Assembly (NCBI GenBank): GCA_014191195.1
Contig: BJGZ01000003.1
Coordinates: 62,001 to 126,000 of the forward strand
Reading direction: 5' to 3'
Length of the DNA: 64,000 bases
Source: Chlorobiota bacterium
GTDB taxonomy: Bacteria; Bacteroidota; Ignavibacteria; Kapaibacteriales; UBA961
Shown: piece after piece, positions 46,540-54,843 of the stretch
Layout of the letters: the number at the start of each line of letters is the position of its first letter
Position numbering within the stretch: position 1 is the first letter of the stretch
The notes under the pieces: generated by a model
What the model was told of the DNA's origin: nothing
Seen by the model: only the letters and a program-made list of their open reading frames with translations
Database searches by the model: none
Position numbers and translations under genes: made by a program

Positions 46540-48108
46540 ATGATATCCAAACGTAATGAAATAGAGAATATGGATTTTTTTGGAAAAATGATTGAATTAG
46601 GGTTTCTAGATACAGTTGAAAATGACTTACCAGAGGACTTCACTCTCATTTATGAGATTGCACGTATCCTTGAAAACGAGCTAAATCCACTAACTAAACA
46701 ATTAGCTCCTATTTTATGGTTAACTCAAACACAAGAAGATAATTCTTCACATGAAAAAGAGATTATCCCACATCTACCTTCAGGCGATGATTATGAAGCT
46801 AATCTAATTTCTAGTTTTAGAGATATTTCTAAAATTTACCCTCATCAGTTTTTACTTCCTGATGAAGTATTCATGCAGAAATTAGCTGAAAGATCATTGT
46901 GGATGCCTACACCAAAAGCACCAAGAAATTATCGATATCAAGCTGAATCAGATCAGTTTGCACCAGATTCTAGAAAGCAAAAAATATATCTATTATTTGA
47001 TACTTCTAAATCAATGCAAGAATTGTTTAGAATACATTTGGCTAAAGCCATTGCATATTTTTTTCTGAAACAAAATCAAAAAGAAATGGGGACAATCTTC
47101 TTTAGGACTTTTGATGCAGATATTGGCCCTTTACAATTAGTAAAAGATAAAATCGCTTTTGATAATTTAATTGCTCATATAATGGGTTTAAAAGCAGAGG
47201 GGCGCGGTACTGCTATAGAAAAGGCTTTAATGACTGCTATTCAAGATATACGTGTAGACAGTTTTATGGCGGAAGCTGAAATACTTGTTATTACAGATGG
47301 TGCAGCACATATTGATGTTGACAAAGTCAAACATTCTCTTGGTGAATCTATTCGTATACATTGTATCAAAATAGGTTCTGCAAGCTTAAAACCAGATACA
47401 AAAACAATATTGAATCTTATTCATTCAGCAGAATCTGATGATGCAAAACTGATAAGAGAACTTCAGCATAAACTAAAAGATTTAGAATATTCACATAAAG
47501 CTACTCAAGCTGATTCTAGAAAATTATTTATACTTGGTGAAATTCAACATCTTAATAAACAAATACATGCCCAATTAGATAGATATTCTCAAAGGACCAT
47601 GGCTAATTATGGAAATGAAATTTCAGAATTGTCTGATATTTTTATCAATGTTGAAGATATCAAATCAGAAAAGTTATTTGCATTATCTAAAGATAGAATT
47701 GATGAATTTGTTCAATTATCATCTGAACTATTAACAATATTAAAAGATGATCCTTCTGTAGAAGACGCAAAAAAGGCTGCTGTCTTATATGATCATTTAC
47801 ACTTATTATTAAAGTATAATAATATAGAAATACAGAAATTATCACAAAATACAGATGAATTAAAACATATTTTAAGTTCATTCTTGCAACAACAACAATC
47901 TCAATCTGCAAACAATACCAGTTTAGACTTATCAGATAATGACCATATACAATTATCCAGATTACTTAAAACCGGAATGCAATCTGCAGCTAGAATTCCA
48001 TTGGCTAAATTATTATTGATTTTATATCGAAAAATTAAACGATCTATTGTTTTATGGAGAAAGAATAGATTAAGACCAAAAAAGAGAAAACATAATAATT
48101 ACAAATAA
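46540..48108 (+). CDS. VWA-domain partner of the MoxR ATPase (ViaA-like)
   Basis: 522 residues. The N-terminal half is helical; the VWA domain (~145-290) has the metal-ion-dependent adhesion site: DTSKS (DxSxS), a Thr in GRGTAIEKAL, and ITDGAAH. A long helical, Gln/Lys-rich C-terminus ends in a basic tail (LYRKIKRSIVLWRKNRLRPKKRKHNN). The pairing with a MoxR-type ATPase resembles RavA-ViaA of enterobacteria, which modulates respiratory complexes and aminoglycoside sensitivity. That similarity is by domain pairing only. Confidence 0.85.
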   Translation: MISKRNEIENMDFFGKMIELGFLDTVENDLPEDFTLIYEIARILENELNPLTKQLAPILWLTQTQEDNSSHEKEIIPHLPSGDDYEANLISSFRDISKIYPHQFLLPDEVFMQKLAERSLWMPTPKAPRNYRYQAESDQFAPDSRKQKIYLLFDTSKSMQELFRIHLAKAIAYFFLKQNQKEMGTIFFRTFDADIGPLQLVKDKIAFDNLIAHIMGLKAEGRGTAIEKALMTAIQDIRVDSFMAEAEILVITDGAAHIDVDKVKHSLGESIRIHCIKIGSASLKPDTKTILNLIHSAESDDAKLIRELQHKLKDLEYSHKATQADSRKLFILGEIQHLNKQIHAQLDRYSQRTMANYGNEISELSDIFINVEDIKSEKLFALSKDRIDEFVQLSSELLTILKDDPSVEDAKKAAVLYDHLHLLLKYNNIEIQKLSQNTDELKHILSSFLQQQQSQSANNTSLDLSDNDHIQLSRLLKTGMQSAARIPLAKLLLILYRKIKRSIVLWRKNRLRPKKRKHNNYK

Positions 48109-48125
48109 TGATGTACATCATTATT
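48104..48125. promoter_or_regulatory. 22-bp perfect palindrome before the UspA gene
   Basis: AATAATGATGT is followed directly by its exact reverse complement, with no loop. It covers the stop codon of the VWA gene and ends 57 bases before the UspA start. There is no T-tract, so it is not a terminator. A loopless dyad of this length is typical of a dimeric regulator's operator; the regulator is unknown. Confidence 0.5.
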
Positions 48126-48182
48126 ACCTTTAATTGAATTGTCTAGTTTAGTATCATACAATCACTATTAAGGCTTTTGATA

Positions 48183-48629
48183 ATGTTACCACTTACTTCA
48201 ATTGTTGTACCTACCGATTTTTCTGAGCATTCTGATATTGCTATTGTATATGCTAAAGAATGGGCTGTACAATTTTCGGCAACTATACATTTAGTTCATA
48301 TAATAGAACCAGTAGTTTTCCCTATGGATTGGGGTTATTCTCCTATTGATTTATCTACTGTTGAAAAACAATATGTAGACGCAGCTCATCAACAACTTAT
48401 ACAAAAAGTTGAATCAATAAGAAAAGAAGGAATTTCTATCATTCCTGCTATTGTTCATGGTGGAAGAGCTTCTGAAGAGATTAATAATTATTGCATTCAA
48501 CATGCTATCTCTATGATATGTATGGCAACACATGGAAGGGGTGGAATGGAGCATTTATTATTAGGCAGTACAACAGAAAGGTTAATGAGAAAATCTGCTT
48601 GCCCAATAATGGTAATAAAAGTTCCATAA
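48183..48629 (+). CDS. Universal stress protein (UspA family)
   Basis: I chose the ATG at 48183 (148 residues); a TTG two codons upstream is not needed. The Usp fold is clear: SIVVPTDFSEHSDIAIVYAKEWA, VHIIEP, then ATHGRGGMEHLLLGSTTERLMRKSACPIMVIKVP. The GxxG...GS/T loop is the ATP-binding type. It acts as a dimer in stress survival; targets unknown. A perfect palindrome lies upstream. It follows the MoxR-VWA pair and converges with hpnD with a four-base gap. Confidence 0.94.
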   Translation: MLPLTSIVVPTDFSEHSDIAIVYAKEWAVQFSATIHLVHIIEPVVFPMDWGYSPIDLSTVEKQYVDAAHQQLIQKVESIRKEGISIIPAIVHGGRASEEINNYCIQHAISMICMATHGRGGMEHLLLGSTTERLMRKSACPIMVIKVP

Positions 48630-48633
48630 AGCA

Positions 48634-49521
48634 CTATGAGAAGCGTCCAACAAATAGTCTTGTAGATAACCAATGCTTTAAGGCTATCATTATTTTGTGA
48701 ATAGAAGAGACAGTTATCTTCTTCATGCTAAAAACATTATAATCATTCAATTCTATCTTTTCTAATAAGCGATAATAAATTGCATCCATAATTTCAGCGG
48801 CTAACATTGTATTTCTTTCATCTGGACGCAGTGCTGTCCTAGCTTTATGATAGTATTCTCTTGCCCTTTGAGTTTCATATTGCATTAAAGCTATAAAGTT
48901 TTCATTATACACTTCATTCATTAAGTCTTTTTCTGAATATTTGAATTTATCCATATCTTCTTTTGGTAAATAGATATATCCTTTATCTTTATCAGCTTTA
49001 AGATCTCTTAATATATTAGTTAATTGTAATGCATAGCCTAAATTGACAGCATATTGCTTTGTCTCTTCATATTTGTAACCAAAAATCTCAATACACATCA
49101 ATCCAACAACGCCAGCTACGCCATAGCAATATTCTTTCAATTCTGCGAATGTTGTATATCGATATTGATACAAATCCCTTTCGCAACCATCAATCAATGT
49201 TAAAAAATATTGTTTTGGAATATCAAAACGCTTTATAACTTTACTTAAAGGGTAGAAATATGGCTGCAAATTCTTATTTGCATAAATCTTTTCGATTTCA
49301 TTACGCCAGTTGGATAAAATTCCTTTCTTCTTATTTATTATGTCTACATTCTTGGATGGATATTCATCAACTATATCATCTATTTCTCGACAAAAAGCAT
49401 AGACTGTATTAATTGCTTTTCTTTCATCTTTGGGTAAAAAAGTAAACGAATAGTAAAAACTCGTTTTTGATTGATGAGGAGCAATCTTAATATCTGATTC
49501 TATGTGTTCAGTATCTTTCAT
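48634..49521 (-). CDS. hpnD: Presqualene diphosphate synthase-like (HpnD)
   Basis: A 295-residue all-helical prenyl-synthase. The two metal-binding motifs are DDIVDE (after AFCREI) and LRDLKADKDKGYIYLP; YYSFTFLPKDERKAINTVYAFCREID is typical of HpnD. HpnD joins two farnesyl diphosphates into presqualene diphosphate, which HpnC and HpnE turn into squalene for hopanoids or sterols. hpnC lies six bases upstream on the same strand, supporting the name. hpnE is not in the window, so the pathway must finish elsewhere. A squalene or carotenoid role remains possible. Confidence 0.88.
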   Translation of the reverse strand: MKDTEHIESDIKIAPHQSKTSFYYSFTFLPKDERKAINTVYAFCREIDDIVDEYPSKNVDIINKKKGILSNWRNEIEKIYANKNLQPYFYPLSKVIKRFDIPKQYFLTLIDGCERDLYQYRYTTFAELKEYCYGVAGVVGLMCIEIFGYKYEETKQYAVNLGYALQLTNILRDLKADKDKGYIYLPKEDMDKFKYSEKDLMNEVYNENFIALMQYETQRAREYYHKARTALRPDERNTMLAAEIMDAIYYRLLEKIELNDYNVFSMKKITVSSIHKIMIALKHWLSTRLFVGRFS

Positions 49522-49527
49522 AATGAT

Positions 49528-50472
49528 TTAGGTATATGATCTTAATACTCGAATTAATGCTTTACAGGCCGTAACTAGGATTCTATGAACAGACAATGAT
49601 ATTTTTTGTGATAATAATACTTTTCTATGCGCTCTAGTTATCTCTAAAATAGCATTTCCTCCCTCAATAATAAGTGCTATTTCACATCTTAATCTAAAAG
49701 AGTCTAAATGACATATTAAATGAGAACCTTTGTCAAATAGTTCTTTAGTCTTCATGTACATCATATCAAATGCATGATTAAATACTTCATCAGATATGAT
49801 GTCATCAGTGTGCAAAGATACACCATTTAAAAAATCTTTCGGAATATATGTTCTCCCATTTATCTTATCTATATATATGTCTTGCAAGAAGTTTGCCAAT
49901 TGTAATCCTGTACATATATAATTTGATAATTCTATGGTAGTTTCATTCTTATTTTTATGTAATTGTAAAATGATATCTCCTACAGGATTTGCTGAATGTG
50001 CACAATAATCATATACATCTTCCATAGACTTTGGTTGCGTAAAGACACAGTCTTGTTTAAAAGCTTTTAATAATTGTAAAAATGGTGCAAGACTAATCTT
50101 TGTTTGACAGAACATATCTTGCAAGGCTATCCACAATGGATTATCTCCTGTATATTGTTGTGAAAAACATATTGTTATATGATTCTCCATCATCTGGAGA
50201 TAATATAATTGCTTTTCTACATCAATTTCTAAAGATCCTTCATCGGCTATATCATCTGCGATTCTACTAAATGAATAGATTGCTGCAGTATACTTTCTTA
50301 TGTGCTGTGGTATACATAAGGAAGCTACAGGAAAATTCTCATAATGCATCTTTGTTATATTCAAACAAAAAACATACGATTCTTGTATAGAACTAACCCT
50401 AAATACTGGTGAACTATATTCAACCAGATCAATCAATTCTTGCAGGCTAAACCAATGATGTATTTTTTGCAT
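49528..50472 (-). CDS. hpnC: Squalene synthase-like (HpnC), start likely after the terminator
   Basis: Isoprenoid synthase of 314 residues from the ATG at 50472. Motifs are HYENFPVAS, AAIYSFSRIADDIADE (first metal site) and LANFLQDIYIDKINGRTYIP (second), matching HpnC, which hydrolyses presqualene diphosphate to hydroxysqualene. Two longer starts (50502, 50493) are in frame, but both fall inside a strong terminator hairpin belonging to the upstream foldase gene. I therefore prefer 50472, six bases past its T-tract. It is followed six bases later by hpnD. How it is transcribed is discussed under findings. Confidence 0.86.
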   Translation of the reverse strand: MQKIHHWFSLQELIDLVEYSSPVFRVSSIQESYVFCLNITKMHYENFPVASLCIPQHIRKYTAAIYSFSRIADDIADEGSLEIDVEKQLYYLQMMENHITICFSQQYTGDNPLWIALQDMFCQTKISLAPFLQLLKAFKQDCVFTQPKSMEDVYDYCAHSANPVGDIILQLHKNKNETTIELSNYICTGLQLANFLQDIYIDKINGRTYIPKDFLNGVSLHTDDIISDEVFNHAFDMMYMKTKELFDKGSHLICHLDSFRLRCEIALIIEGGNAILEITRAHRKVLLSQKISLSVHRILVTACKALIRVLRSYT

Positions 50473-50477
50473 AAAGT

Positions 50478-50510
50478 AAAAAAAAACCCGCATGAAAATC
50501 ATACGGGTTT
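50478..50510 (-). terminator. Strong Rho-independent terminator after the PpiD-like gene
   Basis: Read on the minus strand, AAACCCG, then after one mismatch TGAT, pair with ATCA and CGGGTTT around a 3-base loop, followed by a run of T's. It lies 21 bases past the stop codon at 50531. Confidence 0.9.
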
Positions 50511-50530
50511 CTTAAAATAGTTTTTAGAAA

Positions 50531-52729
50531 TTAATCACGAAATAATTTACCGCGATTGTCTTCGATTTCAGCATTATCTTTTAAAGCTTGAAACCATTGA
50601 GGATAAGCTGAATTCTTTGCTGAAGCAGACATTGATTTTTTCATTTCGGCACTTTGCATCTTAAATGCTTTCATATCAGCATCTGTTTTTTGCAGTACTT
50701 GTGTAATAAACCAACCTTTCTCTCCTGCAACTGGTGCATTAATTTTATTAATAGGAGCATTCATTACCGATTGAGTTAAAACAGGTTCTAAGCCAAGCCC
50801 AGGAACTGAAGCTGTGTTTTTAACATCAGTAACAGACTTTACTTCAATAGAAGGATCAAATTCTGCAACCTTAAATAATCTATCTGCATTTCTTTGTTGT
50901 AATTGCTTTACAATATTTTGTGCTTTGGATTTAATAAATGCTAGCTTTTTTGAACGCATTACTTTTTCAGTAAGTTCATCCTTCATATCTTCAAATTGTT
51001 TTAAACCATTTTGTCTTTCGCCAGTTACTAGAGCAACCACAAAACCATAATACTTTAATTCTAGAGGATCAGAAACAGTTCCAACTTTTTCTGAGAATGT
51101 AAAATTGGTAAGAAAACGAGATCCTAATATTGGCATATCTTTATCAAAAAACATTGTTTCTACGATGTTTTTCTTTAATGATTTACCTAATTGGTCGATA
51201 TCTGTTCCATTTTCAACTTGCTGTTTAAAAGAAAGTGCATCTCTTTTTAATTGCTTCTTTGTGTTTTGAGACATAGAAATATTAATAAGAATTTCACTGT
51301 ACTTCATTTCTTCAGATGCTTTATCTTGAACTTTAATAATATGATATCCAAAATCAGTTTCAATTGGCCCAACAATAGAGCCAGGTGCATTATTGAAACA
51401 GGCATCTTCAAATGGTTTTACCATTCTACCTTTAGGAAAGAAATCATATTCACCACCGCGATCTTTAGATCCCTGATCTTGAGAATATGTTTTAGCCAAT
51501 AAAGCAAAATCTTCACCTTTTTTAGCTCTTCCTAAAATTTGTTGTGCCAATGCTTTAGAACTATCTTTATTTGTTCCAAAATTAATGAGGATATGGCTAG
51601 CTTTTACTACTTCGTTTTCTCCAGCTCTTGTACTATCAACATGATAAATATATGTTCCAGACATTACCTGTACTGGACCAACAATATCCCCTGGCTTAGA
51701 TGTTTCAAGCAAACTTTTAACATCAGGTGCCATTGTTTTAATCATCACATATTCATTCTGTTTACCACTATATTCAGCTAAATATTGTTGAAACACTGCT
51801 TCGCGAATCTCTGGAGTAATTGCTTCATTGATAGATTGCTGAATACGTGCAATTTTTTTCTGAGCAATTAATGTATCGCCCTTTGAAGGCTCTAAAGGAA
51901 AAGATACATATTTAATTTTTCTAGCATCTTTTTGTTTGGTAAACTCTTTTACCTTTTCATATTCAGCTTTTAATTCTTGATCTGAAGGCTTACCACCTAC
52001 TTCTTTATCGGAAACTTTTAAAATGTCTAATAAAATATAATCGAAAGACATATTTGTATTTTCATTTTTAAATTTCTGTTCTAGGAAAGTAGGAGATACA
52101 ATAGATGAAGCAGCACCAACGGCTCTGCGAAAATGATCAGCTAATCTAGACTTGTACAGAAAATCTTCGATTTTAATCAAACTTTTTTTGAATTTTCCAA
52201 CTTCTTCAGCTGGATCAACTGTTTGAGGAATCACTCCTCTCTTTTTACCTTCATTGATATTTTGAGCAATGATGTCTGGATTAGTCATAACTTCAAGATA
52301 TGCTTGACGATTAAATTTTCCAGTTGAATCAGTAAAATTCTTGGTAAGATAATCCGGTGGGCTGTCTAACATTAAATCTAGAACTTCATCTTGTGTAACT
52401 TTGATTCCTGCTTTATTTGCAGATTGTTTAATAAGAATCTCTTCTACATACTGATCCCAAACGGATTGACGTATCTGATTCTCATCTACTTCTGCTTGAG
52501 GATTCTGCTGTGTTTGTAATTCAGCTTGTTCTTTAACACGAAGTTCAAATTCTTGATACGGAATATTTTCACCATTAATTACGCCAACAACTGCATTCGC
52601 TGCTGTGGTACCACTGTTGAACACTGTGCTTATACTAGAATCTGATATCACCATAAATGCAATAAAAGAAATAACAAATAGCACCAACAGATACGGCGAA
52701 ATATCTCGCATACGTGAGATTATACCCAT
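50531..52729 (-). CDS. PpiD/SurA-like periplasmic peptidyl-prolyl isomerase
   Basis: 732 residues. The N-terminus has a cytoplasmic stub (MGIISRMRDISPYLLVLF) and a membrane anchor (~12-33), then a SurA-N-like chaperone region (NGENIPYQEFELRVKEQAELQTQQNPQ). A parvulin domain follows: VKASHILINFGTN, AKTYSQDQGSKDRGGEYDFFPKGRMVKPFEDA, GPIETDFGYHIIKV. A second less conserved isomerase-like part precedes it (KARKIKYVSF to YIYHVDS), and a third segment follows. This matches PpiD, which helps fold outer-membrane and secreted proteins at the translocon exit. It has its own terminator and is divergent from osmC. Confidence 0.92.
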   Translation of the reverse strand: MGIISRMRDISPYLLVLFVISFIAFMVISDSSISTVFNSGTTAANAVVGVINGENIPYQEFELRVKEQAELQTQQNPQAEVDENQIRQSVWDQYVEEILIKQSANKAGIKVTQDEVLDLMLDSPPDYLTKNFTDSTGKFNRQAYLEVMTNPDIIAQNINEGKKRGVIPQTVDPAEEVGKFKKSLIKIEDFLYKSRLADHFRRAVGAASSIVSPTFLEQKFKNENTNMSFDYILLDILKVSDKEVGGKPSDQELKAEYEKVKEFTKQKDARKIKYVSFPLEPSKGDTLIAQKKIARIQQSINEAITPEIREAVFQQYLAEYSGKQNEYVMIKTMAPDVKSLLETSKPGDIVGPVQVMSGTYIYHVDSTRAGENEVVKASHILINFGTNKDSSKALAQQILGRAKKGEDFALLAKTYSQDQGSKDRGGEYDFFPKGRMVKPFEDACFNNAPGSIVGPIETDFGYHIIKVQDKASEEMKYSEILINISMSQNTKKQLKRDALSFKQQVENGTDIDQLGKSLKKNIVETMFFDKDMPILGSRFLTNFTFSEKVGTVSDPLELKYYGFVVALVTGERQNGLKQFEDMKDELTEKVMRSKKLAFIKSKAQNIVKQLQQRNADRLFKVAEFDPSIEVKSVTDVKNTASVPGLGLEPVLTQSVMNAPINKINAPVAGEKGWFITQVLQKTDADMKAFKMQSAEMKKSMSASAKNSAYPQWFQALKDNAEIEDNRGKLFRD

Positions 52730-52860
52730 TTTACCTTACTCCTATGCTTAATAATTGAAGTTCGTCTTACATAAAGAACATAAGAATTCTTTAAAATTTT
52801 AGAAGTGCAAAATTACCTCTGTTTATGCTAATTTCCAACAATGAATTTGCCTATGTGGAT

Positions 52861-52879
52861 AATGTAATTTCATTACATT
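52861..52879. promoter_or_regulatory. Perfect inverted repeat between ppiD-like and osmC genes
   Basis: AATGTAA / TTACATT with a 5-base loop in the 270-base divergent region (52730-52999). It lies 132 bases upstream of the ppiD-like start and 121 upstream of the osmC start. The rest of the region shows nothing else I can name. Possible operator for either gene. Confidence 0.35.
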
Positions 52880-52999
52880 TATTGATTGCTCTTAATTACC
52901 ATTGCTTGTATTATACATTTGGCTTTTTCTCTTCATTGGCTTGATTACAAATTGATTATTTTGTATAAGTACAATTTATTTTACTTTCTGTGTTTCCAT

Positions 53000-53413
53000 A
53001 TGGTTTCTATCTCAATCCAATATCATGGTGATTTACATTGCCAAGCAATTCATGGCCCTTCACATGCTGAGTTATCAACAGATGCACCAATTGATAATAA
53101 TGGCAAAGGAGAAAGTTTCTCACCCACCGATTTATTAGCTACTGCATTAGGTACGTGCATGTTAACAATTATGGGTATAGCAGCTAATAATCATAATATT
53201 AATATTAAAGGAACAACATTAACAGTAGAAAAGCACATGATTAATCAACCTGTAAGAAGAGTAGGATCATTATCTGTTTCTATCGTGTTACCACAACAAG
53301 AATATTCTGCAAAAGAACGTGATATTTTAATTCTTGCTGCTAAAACGTGTCCTGTAATGCAAAGTATACATCCAGATATTTCAGTTAATACTACTATGGA
53401 GATAGCATCTTGA
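53000..53413 (+). CDS. OsmC-family protein, likely peroxidase
   Basis: 137 residues from the ATG at 53000; a longer frame upstream begins at TTG and adds a hydrophobic stretch of no family value. The OsmC/Ohr fold has the two conserved cysteines in TALGTCMLTIMGIAA and AAKTCPVMQSI. Family members reduce organic hydroperoxides using a dihydrolipoyl-type donor. Subgroup (OsmC, YhfA or Ohr) is not clear. The stop codon TGA overlaps a TTG start (TTGA) of the next gene. Confidence 0.88.
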   Translation: MVSISIQYHGDLHCQAIHGPSHAELSTDAPIDNNGKGESFSPTDLLATALGTCMLTIMGIAANNHNINIKGTTLTVEKHMINQPVRRVGSLSVSIVLPQQEYSAKERDILILAAKTCPVMQSIHPDISVNTTMEIAS

Positions 53414-54843
53414 TTTCCTATTCTACAATAATATGTTCTTCTATTTCAGCATTATGTGTTTTGTCTACATTTTGTATGCAAGCACAATCTGTATGGTCTT
53501 CCAAAAAATCATCATGGATTGGAATATCTTCTGCAGATAAAACTGCAATAGAGGATTTTAGTAAAAAATATACTAACTATCTATACAATGCAAGAACCGA
53601 GCTTTCATCAACAAAAGAGTTAATAGAAGAATCCAAAAAGAATGGCTTTACAATCTATTCAAAGCTTTCTGATATAAAGCCAGGAGCAAAATTACTTTTT
53701 ATCAATAGGGACAGAGCATTAATCGCATGTATCATTGGTGCACAACCATTTATAAAAGGTAGTCGATTAATTGCAGCTCATCATGATAGCCCTAGAATTG
53801 ATATAAAAGCTAGGCCATTATATGAAACCGAAGGTTTTGCGATGTTTCAAACTATTTATTATGGTGGCATTAAAAAGTATCAATGGGCAAATTTACCATT
53901 GATGATTTCTGGAAGAATTGATACTAAAGATGGCAAAACTACCTGGATTGATATAGGTAAGAACCCTGAAGACCCAGTTTTTGTTATTCCCGATGCTGCG
54001 CCACATGTTGATTCACCTTTAAGGAATAGAACTTATACAAGTGTATTAGAAGGCGAAGAATTAGACCCAGTCATTGGAAGTATTCCAGATGATAAAAATT
54101 CAGTGTTTAATGGTGTTATGTCTTTATTACATCAACAATTTGGCTTTCAAGAAGAAGATTTTGTTAGTGCTGAATTACATATTACTCCAGCATCTCCACC
54201 AAGAGAAATTGGTTTTGACAGAGGTTTGATTGGTAGTTATGGTCAAGACGATAGATCTTGCAGTTTCGCTGCTATGCATTCTTTACTTTCACTGAATGAT
54301 ATTCCAGAGTTTACTTCCCTAGCATATATTGTAGATAATGAAGAAACAGGAAATGTTAATAATACTGGAGCAGCATCAATCTTTTTAAATTCAGTGTATA
54401 GTATTATTTCTGAAGCTACTACAAAACAACAGTTTAACACAAATATTACAAATCAAGCCCTACATAATGCATTAGTTATTTCTGCAGACGCAAATGATGG
54501 GATTAGCCCTTTATTCCCAGGATTATCAGAAAAGTCGAATGCTGCAAAACTAGGCTATGGTATTTGCATTAAACGATATGGCCGTTCTTTTGATGCTAAT
54601 TCTGAATTCACAGCTAAGATTAGAAATTTACTTGATATCAATGTAATACCATGGCAAACAGTTACCTATAAAGTAGAAACCGGTGGCGGTGGTACTATCG
54701 GTGGACAAATGAGCAAGGATGATATGAATGTTATCGATATCGGTATTCCTTTGCTTTCTATGCATTCTCCATTTGAAATCAGTTCTAAAATTGATTTATG
54801 GAATTTAAATAAGTTTTTCACCGTATTCTACTCATCTAAATGA
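53410..54843 (+). CDS. M18-family aminopeptidase with signal peptide
   Basis: 477 residues starting with TTG (53410), overlapping the osmC stop. The frame's hydrophobic N-terminus (ISYSTIICSSISALCVLSTFCMQAQ) looks like a signal peptide; the next internal Met (residue 23) would cut it off. The catalytic part has M18 metal ligands: AAHHDSPRIDIKARP, GQDDRSC, VDNEETGN and HSPFE, with the GGGGTIGGQM loop. M18 enzymes release N-terminal residues, usually acidic or neutral, and form dodecamers. They are normally cytosolic, so export is unusual. The stop overlaps the ctaA start (ATGA). Confidence 0.85.
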   Translation: MISYSTIICSSISALCVLSTFCMQAQSVWSSKKSSWIGISSADKTAIEDFSKKYTNYLYNARTELSSTKELIEESKKNGFTIYSKLSDIKPGAKLLFINRDRALIACIIGAQPFIKGSRLIAAHHDSPRIDIKARPLYETEGFAMFQTIYYGGIKKYQWANLPLMISGRIDTKDGKTTWIDIGKNPEDPVFVIPDAAPHVDSPLRNRTYTSVLEGEELDPVIGSIPDDKNSVFNGVMSLLHQQFGFQEEDFVSAELHITPASPPREIGFDRGLIGSYGQDDRSCSFAAMHSLLSLNDIPEFTSLAYIVDNEETGNVNNTGAASIFLNSVYSIISEATTKQQFNTNITNQALHNALVISADANDGISPLFPGLSEKSNAAKLGYGICIKRYGRSFDANSEFTAKIRNLLDINVIPWQTVTYKVETGGGGTIGGQMSKDDMNVIDIGIPLLSMHSPFEISSKIDLWNLNKFFTVFYSSK

